From the NCBI GenBank assembly GCA_018266455.1, contig JAFEAJ010000053.1, positions 1 through 54,841 of the forward strand: a stretch of 54,841 bases of DNA. Reading direction: 5' to 3'. Both the position numbers and the translations under genes were made by a program. Positions 35,212 to 45,008 of this stretch are shown here, piece after piece; the first letter of the stretch is position 1, and the number at the start of each line of letters is the position of its first letter. The notes beneath the pieces were generated by a model. It searched no databases and was not told the DNA's origin. It saw only the letters and a list, made by a program, of their open reading frames with translations. Source of the stretch: Bacteroidota bacterium. GTDB lineage: Bacteria > Bacteroidota > Bacteroidia > Chitinophagales > Chitinophagaceae.

Positions 35212-35739
35212 ATGTCAATCAGTACAACAGAATTGATTTGGGGCCTTGTTATAGCAGTGCTGCTCGCAGGCAGCCTGGCTTATTTATTTTGGAAACAGAG
35301 AAAAGAAGCAAAACAAAACATAAGCACAACACCTGAACTTCAGCCAGTAGCAACCAAACAGCTGCAGTTGCAGGCTTATGAAAGGCTGATCTTATTAACT
35401 GACCGGATAGCCATACCAAACCTTGTAAACCGCCTGAACCAGCCAGGCATCAGTGCAAAAGACATGCAGGCATTATTGCTGCACACCACCAGGCAGGAAT
35501 TCGATCATAATGTAACCCAACAAATTTATGTTACTCCTGAGGCATGGGATGCAGTGAAGAACCTGAAAGAACAAAACCTGCTGATCATAAACCAGGTCGC
35601 TTCTTTTTTGCCTGAGAATGCAACTGCTTTGGACCTGAACAAAAGCCTGCTGGAGCTTATGGCCCAAAATCCAAAAGCGTTCCTGCATGGTGTTGTTGCC
35701 GAGGCACTGAGCTTTGAAGCAAAGAAACTGATGAAGTAA
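35212..35739 (+). CDS. Uncharacterised membrane-anchored protein
   Basis: A 175-residue protein with one N-terminal membrane helix (about 8-27, [20 protein letters not shown]) and a soluble helical part. It contains [30 protein letters not shown] and [20 protein letters not shown] segments, and a helical C-terminus. Related proteins occur widely in Bacteroidota next to mutase genes, as here: the methylmalonyl-CoA-mutase-like gene starts 50 bases downstream. I infer a structural or chaperone-like role but none is established. Confidence 0.75.
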   Translation: MSISTTELIWGLVIAVLLAGSLAYLFWKQRKEAKQNISTTPELQPVATKQLQLQAYERLILLTDRIAIPNLVNRLNQPGISAKDMQALLLHTTRQEFDHNVTQQIYVTPEAWDAVKNLKEQNLLIINQVASFLPENATALDLNKSLLELMAQNPKAFLHGVVAEALSFEAKKLMK

Positions 35740-35789
35740 ACCAACGTTCTTGTTCAGGCAGGAATGGCGGTTGTAAAAATTTCACCTCC

Positions 35790-37349
35790 ATGACTGAAAA
35801 AAAAATCCATACTGATTCTGGTATAGAAATAAAGCCACTCTATACAGCAGCCGATCGACGGTCATCAGTAAACGAAAACCCAGGCGAATTCCCGTTCACA
35901 CGGGGCGTTCAGCCAGATATGTACCGGGGAAAATTATGGACGATGCGCCAGTATGCGGGCTTCAGCACTGCAGAAGAAAGCAACAGGCGCTATCACTATT
36001 TATTATCACAAGGGGTAATGGGGCTTAGCGTTGCCTTTGACCTGCCTACACAAATTGGTTATGACAGCGATCACCCGCTTGCCGAAGGCGAAGTGGGCAA
36101 AGTGGGCGTAGCCATCAACTCTATCGCTGATACGCAAACACTTTTCAAAGGAATAAAGCTGGAAGATGTATCCACCTCCATGACCATCAATGCTACAGCT
36201 TTCATATTGCTTGCCTTTTATGTAGCTGTTGCAAAGCAGCAGGGCGCAGACCTGAAAAAAATTTCAGGCACGGTGCAGAACGATATTTTAAAAGAATATG
36301 CGGCGAGAGGAACTTATATCTACCCTCCCCGGCCTTCCATGAAAATTGTGACAGATATTTTTGAGTGGTGCAGTAATGAACTGCCCAAATGGAACACCAT
36401 TTCCATTTCAGGCTATCACATTCGCGAAGCAGGAAGCACTGCTGTACAGGAAATAGCATTTACCCTGAGCAATGGCAAAGCTTATGTAAAAGCTGCCCTT
36501 GAAATGGGAATGGATATAAATATTTTTGGGAAACGGCTTTCGTTTTTCTTTAATGCCCACAATAATCTTTTTGAGGAAATAGCTAAATTTCGGGCTGCGC
36601 GACGCATGTGGGCTAAAATAATGAAAGAACTGGGGGCAAAGGACCCCAAAGCCATGTCGCTCCGTTTTCATGCACAAACAGGCGGCAGCACGCTAACCGC
36701 TCAGCAACCGATGAATAACATTTCACGTACTACCATTCAGTCTTTAGCCGCAGTGCTGGGAGGCACACAGTCTTTGCATACCAATGGTTATGACGAAGCC
36801 CTGAGCCTGCCATCAGAAGACGCAGTCAGGATTGCACTAAGAACGCAGCAAATTATAGCTTTTGAAAGCGGGGCGCCGGATACTGTTGACCCGCTCGCAG
36901 GCAGCTATTTTGTGGAAAAGCTTACCGACGAGGTGGAAGCAATGGCCTGGCAATTGATGGAAAAAATAGACTTGATGGGGGGAAGTATAAGCGCAATTGA
37001 GCAAGGATACATCCAGAACGAAATCGCAAAAAGCGCTTACCGTTACCAGCAAAAAATTGAAGAGGGGGGAAAAATTATCGTTGGTGTCAATAAATTCCAT
37101 AATGAAGAAACAGGGAACATTAAGGGGCTGAAAATAGACGAAACCATCAGAAAAAAACAAATGGAAAAGCTTGCCCTGCTTAAAAGCCATCGCGATCATG
37201 CCAAATGCGACCAACTGCTGCAACAGTTGAATGATCATGCATCGAACGGAGAAAATATTATGCCCACAGTTATTGAAGCAGTTGAAAATTATTGCACCCT
37301 TGGCGAAATTGCAGATACCTTGAGAGAAGTGTTTGGGGAACACAAGTGA
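35790..37349 (+). CDS. Acyl-CoA mutase large subunit (methylmalonyl-CoA mutase family), without B12 domain
   Basis: A 519-residue TIM-barrel subunit of a coenzyme-B12 mutase. It shows [63 protein letters not shown] and [19 protein letters not shown]. It ends at about residue 519 and has no cobalamin-binding DxHxxG domain, so it needs a separate small subunit as in the two-subunit mutases of archaea and many bacteria. The typical MCM Q in HMQEAG is here R (HIREAG). The exact substrate, methylmalonyl- or another acyl-CoA, is uncertain. The B12 subunit is outside the window. Confidence 0.9.
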   Translation: MTEKKIHTDSGIEIKPLYTAADRRSSVNENPGEFPFTRGVQPDMYRGKLWTMRQYAGFSTAEESNRRYHYLLSQGVMGLSVAFDLPTQIGYDSDHPLAEGEVGKVGVAINSIADTQTLFKGIKLEDVSTSMTINATAFILLAFYVAVAKQQGADLKKISGTVQNDILKEYAARGTYIYPPRPSMKIVTDIFEWCSNELPKWNTISISGYHIREAGSTAVQEIAFTLSNGKAYVKAALEMGMDINIFGKRLSFFFNAHNNLFEEIAKFRAARRMWAKIMKELGAKDPKAMSLRFHAQTGGSTLTAQQPMNNISRTTIQSLAAVLGGTQSLHTNGYDEALSLPSEDAVRIALRTQQIIAFESGAPDTVDPLAGSYFVEKLTDEVEAMAWQLMEKIDLMGGSISAIEQGYIQNEIAKSAYRYQQKIEEGGKIIVGVNKFHNEETGNIKGLKIDETIRKKQMEKLALLKSHRDHAKCDQLLQQLNDHASNGENIMPTVIEAVENYCTLGEIADTLREVFGEHK

Positions 37350-37434
37350 ATTACATCGCTATAATTACATTAAGGAGGATAATTTTTTCAGCCGTAGCAG
37401 TTAAGCATTTATAAAATCATTATTGGCAAAAAAA

Positions 37435-37914
37435 ATGAAAAAAATAATACCAGTGGCTACAGCAATAGGAATTATTGCTTATGTTATGAGCTGTACAAAA
37501 GCAACATCAGGTTATTATTCATGTTCAGGCCCTTCAGCCGCATCGGATTCAACCATATTGCTCCTGTACGCAACCCGGCATGGGATGGATGCAGTTGCCG
37601 ATACCTCATGGCTATATTACCAGATCATAGATACAGGAACCGGCACTAACCCAACAGGCAGGAGCAAAGTAACTTTTACTTATGTCGGGAAATTTTTAAA
37701 TGACAGTTATTTCGATTCTACTTCAGCCCCACAAACATTTGAGCTTGACAGCCTGATAGAAGGCTGGCAATATGGTTTGCCCAAGATACGCAACGGGGGC
37801 CGCATTAAGTTGCTTGTTCCTTCGGCATTAGCTTTTGGGTGCAGGGGCAATGGAAGCATCCAACCTAATACGCCTTTATATTTTGACGTGCGGTTGATAG
37901 GTGTTGCAAATTAA
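37435..37914 (+). CDS. FKBP-type peptidyl-prolyl isomerase lipoprotein
   Basis: A 159-residue secreted protein. The start was set at ATG 37435, giving a signal with the lipobox YVMSC. The FKBP domain is seen from about residue 68: VTFTYVGKFLNDSYFDST, QTFELDSLIEGWQYGLPKI, GGRIKLLVPSALAFGCRGNG and NTPLYFDVRLIGV. It would help folding of envelope proteins. A cysteine-rich stretch before the domain (YYSCSGPSAAS) is unusual. It is a single gene. Confidence 0.88.
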   Translation: MKKIIPVATAIGIIAYVMSCTKATSGYYSCSGPSAASDSTILLLYATRHGMDAVADTSWLYYQIIDTGTGTNPTGRSKVTFTYVGKFLNDSYFDSTSAPQTFELDSLIEGWQYGLPKIRNGGRIKLLVPSALAFGCRGNGSIQPNTPLYFDVRLIGVAN

Positions 37915-38060
37915 CTGCAGTTTTTTTCAGAACATTCTGCTTAATATAGTTCAGGTATAAAAAAAGCCGATTAGCCGAAAACAATCAACCGCTCGAACAA
38001 GTAACCATCTCGCTGATACATCACGGCATTATTTTAGCCTTTTAAATTCAAAAGAAAAAA

Positions 38061-38444
38061 ATGAAAACAAAAATTCCGCTTTTATGCGTATTGGCATTAC
38101 TGCTGTTTGTGCACGGTTCTTACGCCCAAAACGGCGGGAACCGCATGATGGACCCCGCAGCCATGAAACAAAGATTGATAGACAGCCTTCAGCTAACAAG
38201 CTTGCAGGCAGATTCGGTAGTTGCCATCCAACAGGAATATCGCCCCAAAATGCGAGATGTTTTTATGGACCAGTCGATGACCCAGGATGACAAGCGGGCA
38301 AAAATTGCGGGGATCAATGAAGAAAGGAACCAAAGGATAAAAGCAGTGCTGGGCGATGACCTGTTCCGGAAGTTCCAGGAATATGAACAAAGGAACCGCC
38401 AGCAACGGGGAATGAAGATGCAGAGAAGCGGGGGCAATAATTAA
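38061..38444 (+). CDS. Small secreted Spy/CpxP-like protein
   Basis: A 127-residue protein with a signal peptide ending GSYAQ. The mature part is an all-helical, charged hairpin: RLIDSLQLTSLQADSVVAIQ, then EYRPKMRDVF, DDKRAKIAGINEERNQRI and LGDDLFRKFQEYEQ, with a basic, glycine-rich tail. This layout is that of LTXXQ/Spy-type periplasmic proteins, chaperone-like or metal-responsive, but the identity is too weak for a firm call. A 14-bp perfect stem terminator follows. Confidence 0.75.
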   Translation: MKTKIPLLCVLALLLFVHGSYAQNGGNRMMDPAAMKQRLIDSLQLTSLQADSVVAIQQEYRPKMRDVFMDQSMTQDDKRAKIAGINEERNQRIKAVLGDDLFRKFQEYEQRNRQQRGMKMQRSGGNN

Positions 38445-38453
38445 CAAATGTAC

Positions 38454-38495
38454 AGATACAAATAAGAGCGCCGATCAGCATTCTTATTTGTATCT
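38454..38495. terminator. Bidirectional terminator between convergent genes
   Basis: AGATACAAATAAGA (38454-38467) and its exact complement (38482-38495) form a 14-bp stem around a 14-base loop, with T-rich sequence beyond it. It lies between the Spy-like gene and glnS. Confidence 0.85.
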
Positions 38496-38500
38496 CATTA

Positions 38501-40177
38501 TCATTTTTTTTTCTGTTCTTTCGCCCAGGTATCCTTCAGTGTTACCGTCCTGTTGAATACCATTTTGTCTTTGCTGCTGTCTTTATCGAGGCAAAAATAT
38601 CCTTTGCGAAGGAACTGGTAACGTTCATCAAACCCTGCCTTTTTCAATGCAGGTTCGGCATACACCGTTTTAATGACCTGCAAAGAATCAGGGTTGATGT
38701 ATTCCTTAAAATCATTTTCTTCATTTGAAGGGTCTTCCACCCTGAACAGCCTGTCATACAAACGCAGCTCCGCTGTGACGGCATGCTTCACGCTTACCCA
38801 ATGCAATGTACCCTGTACTTTAATGCCGGAAGTATCAGAACCGCTTTTGCTTTCGGGAATGTATGAGCACCGTAATTCAGCTATTGAGCCGTCTGCATTT
38901 TTTACTGCTTCATCACATTGAATGATATAAGCGCTTTTCAGTCGAACTTTTTGCCCGGGCGCTAACCTGAAAAATTTTTTTGGAGGGTTTTCCATGAAAT
39001 CTTCTTTTTCAATATAAATTTCAGCGCTAAAAGGAATTTCCCTGTAACCTGTATTTTCGTCTTCAGGATTATCTTCGCTTCTCACCAGTTCCGAATCCTT
39101 TTTATAATTCGTGATCACTACCTTCAAAGGGTCGAGCACAACCATTCTTCGCAAGGCAATCTTGTTAAGGTGCTCCCGGATGCAAAATTCCAACAGCGAA
39201 AGATCGATCAGGTTCTCTCTTTTTTGCACGCCGATTTTGTCCGCAAATTTCAGAATGCTTTCCGGGGTATACCCCCTGCGGCGATATCCGGAAATGGTAG
39301 GCATGCGGGGGTCATCCCAACTGTTTACATATTTTTCATTCACCAGTTGCAGCAGTTTGCGTTTGCTCATTACGGTATAAGTCAAGTTCAGCCTGGCAAA
39401 TTCATATTGCTTAGAGGGGAAAATTTCGAGCTGTTCAATAAACCAGTTATAAAGTGGCCGATGTGCCACAAATTCCAATGTGCATATCGAGTGTGTGATA
39501 TTTTCAATGGAATCACTTTGGCCATGCGCAAAATCGTACATCGGGTAAATGCACCATTTGTCGCCAGTACGGTGATGGTGCGCATGCTTGATCCGGTACA
39601 TAATGGGATCGCGCAGTTGCATGTTCGGCGAAGCCATGTCCACTTTTGCCCTAAGCACCTTTTCTCCATCGGCATACTTACCGGCACGCATGTCCGCAAA
39701 CAAAAGGAGGTTTTCTTCAATGCTTCTTTCAGCATATTTATTGCGCATGCCCGGCTCCGTTGGGGCCCCTTTTTGGGCGGCAATCTCATCGCCTGTACTG
39801 TCGTCAACATAAGCAAGGCCTTTTTTGATCAGCTTTACCGCAAATTCATAGAGCTGTTCAAAATAATCCGAAGCATAAAATTCGTTAGCCCATTCAAATC
39901 CCAGCCAGCGCACATCCTCTTTAATGCTGCCCACATATTCGGTTTCTTCAGTAACCGGGTTAGTATCATCAAACCGCAGGTTGGTTTTACCGTTATACTT
40001 TTTGGCCAGCCCAAAATTCAGGCAAATTGATTTTGCATGGCCAATATGCAGGTAGCCATTGGGTTCAGGCGGGAACCGGGTCAGGATCTTTTGATGTTTG
40101 CCTGAATGCAGGCCTTCTTCCACGATCTCTTCAATAAAATTCAGTGATTTTTCTTCTTCATTCTTGATCTCTTCCAT
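38501..40177 (-). CDS. glnS: Glutaminyl-tRNA synthetase
   Basis: A 558-residue class I synthetase that charges tRNA-Gln. The start [14 protein letters not shown] at 40177 was chosen over a 15-residue extension. The HIGH motif is in [18 protein letters not shown], and the KMSKS-like motif appears as [11 protein letters not shown]. The C-terminal anticodon-binding barrel carries [12 protein letters not shown] and [10 protein letters not shown]. Bacteroidota usually have GlnRS, often in addition to the GatCAB route. A YggS gene lies upstream, 72 bases away, on the same strand. Confidence 0.97.
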   Translation of the reverse strand: MEEIKNEEEKSLNFIEEIVEEGLHSGKHQKILTRFPPEPNGYLHIGHAKSICLNFGLAKKYNGKTNLRFDDTNPVTEETEYVGSIKEDVRWLGFEWANEFYASDYFEQLYEFAVKLIKKGLAYVDDSTGDEIAAQKGAPTEPGMRNKYAERSIEENLLLFADMRAGKYADGEKVLRAKVDMASPNMQLRDPIMYRIKHAHHHRTGDKWCIYPMYDFAHGQSDSIENITHSICTLEFVAHRPLYNWFIEQLEIFPSKQYEFARLNLTYTVMSKRKLLQLVNEKYVNSWDDPRMPTISGYRRRGYTPESILKFADKIGVQKRENLIDLSLLEFCIREHLNKIALRRMVVLDPLKVVITNYKKDSELVRSEDNPEDENTGYREIPFSAEIYIEKEDFMENPPKKFFRLAPGQKVRLKSAYIIQCDEAVKNADGSIAELRCSYIPESKSGSDTSGIKVQGTLHWVSVKHAVTAELRLYDRLFRVEDPSNEENDFKEYINPDSLQVIKTVYAEPALKKAGFDERYQFLRKGYFCLDKDSSKDKMVFNRTVTLKDTWAKEQKKK

Positions 40178-40249
40178 AAAAATTCCTTTTACAATGGTGC
40201 CACGATCTTTAAACCGTGGCACCTTGCAAATTTAAAGCAAATCCCGGGT

Positions 40250-40930
40250 TCAGGGATGCCTTCTTTCCCCAAAAATCAAACTTCCGATCCTCACCATGGT
40301 GCTGCCTTGTTCAATAGCGATCTTATAATCACTGCTCATGCCTATTGATAAAATTTGTAGCGCAAAATTTGAAGTTCGCAATGGCATGTATTTATCGAAA
40401 AGAGATTTTATTTTTTCAAATTCGTACTGTACTTTTTTATTGTCATCGCTGAATGAGGCCATTCCCATCAACCCGGTAATGCGGATGTTTTTCAGTTCTT
40501 TCAATTGATCAAAGTTTGCGCTCAGCATCATTTCAAGCCCTTTTTCATCAAAGCCGAATTTTGTTTCTTCGCTGGCAATATGAACCTGCATTAAACAATC
40601 GATTACCCGATTGTTTTTAACAGCCTGCTTATTGATCTCCACAAGCAATTTAAAACTGTCCACAGCATGGATCAAATGCACGAATGAAGCAATATATTTC
40701 ACCTTATTGCCTTGCAAATGGCCAATAAAGTGCCAGCGGATATCATTGGGCAACTGCGGTTGTTTTTCCATCAGTTCCTGAACATAGTTTTCACCAAAAT
40801 CCCGTTGCCCCAAATCATACAATGCCCTGATTTCATTTACAGTCCTGGTCTTGGACACAGCAACCAATTGGGCATTGCATTTTTTTAATTCACCCGTTAT
40901 TTCTTCATAAGCTTTTATGTTAACCGGCAT
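40250..40930 (-). CDS. yggS: YggS family PLP homeostasis protein
   Basis: A 226-residue single-domain PLP protein of the YggS/YlmE/PROSC type, which helps hold pyridoxal phosphate in balance. AVSKTRTVNEIRALYDLGQ carries the PLP lysine (K in SKTR); DFGENYVQELMEK, WHFIGHLQGNKV and LSIGMSSDYKIAIEQGSTMVRIG are diagnostic. No catalytic reaction is known for the family. It may share a transcript with glnS. Confidence 0.96.
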   Translation of the reverse strand: MPVNIKAYEEITGELKKCNAQLVAVSKTRTVNEIRALYDLGQRDFGENYVQELMEKQPQLPNDIRWHFIGHLQGNKVKYIASFVHLIHAVDSFKLLVEINKQAVKNNRVIDCLMQVHIASEETKFGFDEKGLEMMLSANFDQLKELKNIRITGLMGMASFSDDNKKVQYEFEKIKSLFDKYMPLRTSNFALQILSIGMSSDYKIAIEQGSTMVRIGSLIFGERRHP

Positions 40931-41017
40931 AGCAGAAAATTAACACCTGGCAGGCCCTGTTAATGGGTTTTGTAATTTCATTAACCAGGCCTGATAGGTT
41001 ATATGGTCAATTACAAA

Positions 41018-42172
41018 TTATTTCAGTATTGATCGGCTGATGACAATGCGCTGCACCTCGCTGGTGCCTTCATAGATTTGTGTAATTTTTGCATCCCGCA
41101 TTAACCGCTCCACATGAAATTCTTTTACGTATCCATAACCGCCATGAACCTGCACCGCTTCGGTTGTCACCCACATGGCTGTTTCGCTCGCATATACTTT
41201 TGCCATGGAAGAGCTGAGCGCATAATCCATGCCGTGGTCTTTTTCCCAGGCAGCTTTCAGGCACAACAATCTTGCCGCCTCAATCCTGGTAGCCATATCG
41301 GCCAGTTTAAATTGTATGGCCTGTAGCTGTGCGATCTCTTTGCCGAAAGCCTTCCGTTCTTTTGAATATTTTAATGCCAGTTCATAGGCACCACTGGCAA
41401 TCCCCAATGCCTGTGAGGCAATGCCAATACGCCCTCCGGATAAAGTTTTCATCGCAAAAGCAAAACCGAAGCCGTCATCTCCAATCCGGTTCTCCTTCGG
41501 AACTTTCACATCGCTGAATAAAATACTGTGGGTGTCACTGCCACGGATGCCCAATTTGTTTTCCTTAGGGCCAACGCTTACGCCAGGCTGGTTTTTTTCA
41601 ACAATAAAAGTGTTGATGCCCCGGCTGCCCTTGCCCGCATCAGTTTGCGCCATCACCAGGTAAACACTGGCTGAATTTCCATTGGTGATCCAATTCTTTG
41701 TTCCATTCAGCAAATAGTAGTCGCCTTTGTCTTCGGCTGAAGTGCGCTGCGAGGTAGCGTCACTGCCTGCTTCCGGTTCGCTCAGCAAAAATGCGCCTAA
41801 ATACAATTCGCCATTTTTAGCCCCTCTCGCAAGAGGAACCAGGTATTTCTGCTTTTGCTCTTCCGATCCGAAAGCCTCAAGCCCCCAGCACACCAGGCTA
41901 TTATTAACGCTCATGCACACGCTCACGCTCGCATCAATTTTGCTGATCTCTTCCATTGCCAGCACATAACTTATGGTATCCATCCCGGCCCCCCCGTATT
42001 GTGTGCCCACCATCATGCCCATAAAACCCAGCTCTGCCAGCTTTCTAATTTGTTCTTTAGGAAATTTTTGATGTTCGTCCCGTTCAATGACACCCGGAAG
42101 GCATTCGCTCACCGCAAAATCCCTCGCTGCCTTTTGTATCATTACATGTTCTTCTGATAACTGAAATTGCAT
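41018..42172 (-). CDS. Acyl-CoA dehydrogenase
   Basis: A 384-residue FAD enzyme introducing a double bond between C2 and C3 of acyl-CoA in fatty acid or amino acid breakdown. AFLLSEPEAGSDAT, GTKNWITNGNSASVYLVMAQ, KLGIRGSDTHSILFSDV and VQVHGGYGYVKEFHVERLMRD are typical. The active base is E368 in QIYEGTSEVQR. It belongs to the short-chain/isovaleryl group by length and pattern, but the chain specificity cannot be read. No electron-transfer flavoprotein gene is nearby. Confidence 0.95.
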   Translation of the reverse strand: MQFQLSEEHVMIQKAARDFAVSECLPGVIERDEHQKFPKEQIRKLAELGFMGMMVGTQYGGAGMDTISYVLAMEEISKIDASVSVCMSVNNSLVCWGLEAFGSEEQKQKYLVPLARGAKNGELYLGAFLLSEPEAGSDATSQRTSAEDKGDYYLLNGTKNWITNGNSASVYLVMAQTDAGKGSRGINTFIVEKNQPGVSVGPKENKLGIRGSDTHSILFSDVKVPKENRIGDDGFGFAFAMKTLSGGRIGIASQALGIASGAYELALKYSKERKAFGKEIAQLQAIQFKLADMATRIEAARLLCLKAAWEKDHGMDYALSSSMAKVYASETAMWVTTEAVQVHGGYGYVKEFHVERLMRDAKITQIYEGTSEVQRIVISRSILK

Positions 42173-42488
42173 TTGAAAAATTTATGGCAGCAAAAATAAA
42201 AAAATAAAATAAAAGCTAACGACTGTTAGCCCTGTTTTAAAAAAATCAGTCCTCAACCGAATAAACACCGTTACGCCCTAAAAACCGCGCCGAATCCAAG
42301 CTCTGAGTTTTAAGCTTTATCTTTGCCCCAATTTCTATAATGTGATATTCTTTTATAACAAAATATTCCGTTATTTATCATTCGCAAAAATATTGCTGCC
42401 GGCAAATTTCTACATCCCGGATTAGTTTTGCAGGATATTTGCCATGCCCCCCGTTCCACTCACACAAACAGTTTTCAATTGCGTTTTT
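42173..42488. other. Intergenic region before the arginine deiminase gene
   Basis: A stretch of 316 bases between divergent genes. Two TAnnTTTG matches, TATCTTTG at 42318-42325 and TAGTTTTG at 42423-42430, are candidate -7 elements for the gene starting at 42489. An in-frame extension from 42444 is possible but lacks family support. No hairpin was seen. Confidence 0.5.
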
Positions 42489-43937
42489 ATGTCAAAAAAT
42501 AACCCACACAAATTATATGTTTCTTCCGAAATCGGGACATTAAGAAGGCTATTGGTGCATAGCCCCGACAGCGGGTTGGGGAAGGTCGTTCCTTCAAAAG
42601 CGCAAGACTGGCTTTTTGAAGATATTGTTCACCTGGATACCATAAGAAGAAAAGAATATGATTTTTATACAAAAATCCTACTATACTTCCTTGACCCAAA
42701 AAAGATAAAAGGCAAACTGAAAGAAATAGATGATGAAAAGAACGACCGCTGCTTTTACAAACCAGATGATGAACAATTTTTCAGGTCAGAAAATGTGATA
42801 GAATTACAATGGTTATTGGCTGAAATCCTGAACGATCATGAAATCAAATTAAAGCTGGTAGCATCAGTATGCGCCATCGAGAACTGTTCTTACGATACCC
42901 AAAAAAAATTGCTCGGCCTGAGCGCCGTGGGCCTCTCCAAAACTTTTATTACCGGCTCGCTGGACAATGGCAAAATGTTGTTTGCCCCCATACCCAATTT
43001 TATTTTTACCCGTGATATCGGGATCGTGATCAACGACCATGTGCTGTTGAACAAACCCGCAAAAAAAGCCAGGACCAGGGAAGCACTGATCGCAAAGTAT
43101 ATTTTTTTCACCCATCCCTTTTTTAAAGAATACCAGGATAATATTATAGAACTTTCAGATACCACTTACCATTTTTTATTGCCGAAAGAAGGAGATGAGA
43201 GAAAAGTGACCCTTGAAGGAGGCGATGTGATGGTAATTAGCAGGGACCACCTATTAATCGGCGTGAGCGAGCGCACTTCCATGGAAGCGGCGCACCAGGC
43301 CATTAACGTTCTGTTCGAAAAAAATCTTGCCAAAAAAATAAGCATCGTGAAAATCCCCAAGAAAAGAGATTATATGCATATTGACACGGTATTCACACAG
43401 GTCAAAAAAAATGTGTGGGTGATGCTTGGCCATTTCTCAAAAAAAGCAATCAAGCATGAAGATGCAGATCCGGTGCAGCGCATTTTAGAAGGGGGGAAAA
43501 AAGAAGATAAATTGAAAATTATCCAGTTCAAAAAGAAAGATATTGAGAACCCAAAAACATTTGACAACCTGGAAGACCTGTTGGTTGACATCAGCGAAAA
43601 TGACCTTAACTGCAATGAAAAAGTGAAATTCATATATTCCGGCAACAATGAATTTCCCTTTGACGCACGCGAACAATGGACAGATTCCTGCAACCTGTTG
43701 GCATTAAAGGAAGGCGTTGTGCTTGGTTATGACAGGAATGACAAAACAGTTGAGGCATTTAAAGAAAAAGGGTTCGAGATCATAAAAGCCGCTGCACTAA
43801 TTGACCAGTTGGAAAAAGGAAAAACAAAAGCTGAAGATATAAAAGACACATTGATACTAATGCCATCGGCTGAGCTTTCAAGGGCAAGAGGCGGCTTTCA
43901 TTGCATGAGCATGCCTTTGCTGAGAGATGAAATTTGA
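42489..43937 (+). CDS. Arginine deiminase family protein
   Basis: A 482-residue guanidino-group enzyme of the ArcA fold, longer than the common 410. It begins with YVSSEIGTLRRLLVHSPDSG, the family's opening strand, then FEDIVHLDTIRRKEYDFYTK, and has NFIFTRDIGIVIND, LEGGDVMVISRDHLLIGVSE, MHIDTVFTQV and the C-terminal nucleophile C472 in GGFHCMSMPLLRD. About 70 extra residues lie in the second half. It should convert arginine to citrulline plus ammonia. The next gene is a citrulline hydrolase, which fits a catabolic route. Confidence 0.85.
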   Translation: MSKNNPHKLYVSSEIGTLRRLLVHSPDSGLGKVVPSKAQDWLFEDIVHLDTIRRKEYDFYTKILLYFLDPKKIKGKLKEIDDEKNDRCFYKPDDEQFFRSENVIELQWLLAEILNDHEIKLKLVASVCAIENCSYDTQKKLLGLSAVGLSKTFITGSLDNGKMLFAPIPNFIFTRDIGIVINDHVLLNKPAKKARTREALIAKYIFFTHPFFKEYQDNIIELSDTTYHFLLPKEGDERKVTLEGGDVMVISRDHLLIGVSERTSMEAAHQAINVLFEKNLAKKISIVKIPKKRDYMHIDTVFTQVKKNVWVMLGHFSKKAIKHEDADPVQRILEGGKKEDKLKIIQFKKKDIENPKTFDNLEDLLVDISENDLNCNEKVKFIYSGNNEFPFDAREQWTDSCNLLALKEGVVLGYDRNDKTVEAFKEKGFEIIKAAALIDQLEKGKTKAEDIKDTLILMPSAELSRARGGFHCMSMPLLRDEI

Positions 43938-44031
43938 GATCAATCAGATGCGCATTGAATTGTTATGAAATTTTCAACCCGCTATCGTGTATATTGCGCC
44001 GGATAACCTAACCAAAAACTAAAACTCAATC

Positions 44032-44946
44032 ATGCCCGCAACTTCGCACCTGCTGATGGTACGCCCTGTCAATTTTACTTTCAACCCAGAAACGGCTGTG
44101 AACAATGCATTCCAGGTGCCCGGTAAAGAGGTTGGTGCCCAGGAAAATGCAGCAAAGGAATTTGATGATTTTGTGAGTGCGCTTGTTTCCGGAGGGGTTG
44201 ATGTAACTGTTATTAACGATACCCCCGAGCCTTTTACGCCAGATTCCATCTTTCCTAACAACTGGGTATCCTTCCATGCCAATGGCACCGTTTGCCTTTT
44301 TCCTATGTATGCCCGCAACAGGAGGCTGGAGCGCAAGCAACATGTTATTGATGCTTTATTGACAAAATTCAAAGTCACCAAGCTAATCGATTTCAGTTAT
44401 TATGAAAATGAAAATCTTTTCCTGGAAGGTACTGGCAGCGTAGTGCTCGACAGGGACGCAAGGATCGCTTACGCCTGCTTATCGCCCCGCACCGATAAAA
44501 CAGTGCTGCAGGATTTCTGTAAAACAATGGGATATAAGGGAATTGCGTTCAGCGCCGTTGGCAGCAACAAGCAGGAAATATACCATACCAATGTGATGAT
44601 GTGCGTTACGTCAAGATATGTGATCGTTTGCCTCGATGCTGTTGCTGACGAATACGAAAAAGACGAACTGAAAGAAACAATAAAAGATTCAGGAAAGAAA
44701 ATCTTTGAGATCAGCATGGAGCAGATGAACCATTTTGCGGGCAATATGCTTCAGGTAAAAAACAAGAATGGGGAAAATTTGCTGGTCATGTCAACGCAGG
44801 CTTATCAATCGCTGGCTGAAGAACAGGTAAAGAGGCTAAACCATCACTTCAAAATCATTCATTCGGATTTAACAACAATTGAAGCAAACGGTGGGGGCAG
44901 CGCCAGGTGCATGATGGCAGAAATATTTTTGCCTGAAAAAAATTAG
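44032..44946 (+). CDS. ctlX: Citrulline utilisation hydrolase CtlX
   Basis: A 304-residue amidinotransferase-fold protein. MVRPVNFTFNPETAVNNAFQ, DTPEPFTPDSIFPNNWVSFH, PMYARNRRLERKQHVI and LEGTGSVVLDRDARIAYACL are the signature of CtlX, reported in Francisella to hydrolyse citrulline to ornithine, CO2 and ammonia. The C-terminal NGGGSARCMMAEIF supplies the active-site Cys. It lies 94 bases after the arginine deiminase-family gene. Together they could turn arginine into ornithine without carbamoyl phosphate. Confidence 0.9.
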   Translation: MPATSHLLMVRPVNFTFNPETAVNNAFQVPGKEVGAQENAAKEFDDFVSALVSGGVDVTVINDTPEPFTPDSIFPNNWVSFHANGTVCLFPMYARNRRLERKQHVIDALLTKFKVTKLIDFSYYENENLFLEGTGSVVLDRDARIAYACLSPRTDKTVLQDFCKTMGYKGIAFSAVGSNKQEIYHTNVMMCVTSRYVIVCLDAVADEYEKDELKETIKDSGKKIFEISMEQMNHFAGNMLQVKNKNGENLLVMSTQAYQSLAEEQVKRLNHHFKIIHSDLTTIEANGGGSARCMMAEIFLPEKN

Positions 44947-45008
44947 CGGGGCTCATCAAAAATGCAAGGTATGCTATTGCCATTGGCCAAAGCCCTGATA
45001 GCTGAAAG

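Noticed and set aside
39170..40030. 286-codon plus-strand frame opposite glnS
   Set aside because: glnS is unambiguous on the minus strand; the opposite frame has no domain and no plausible start.
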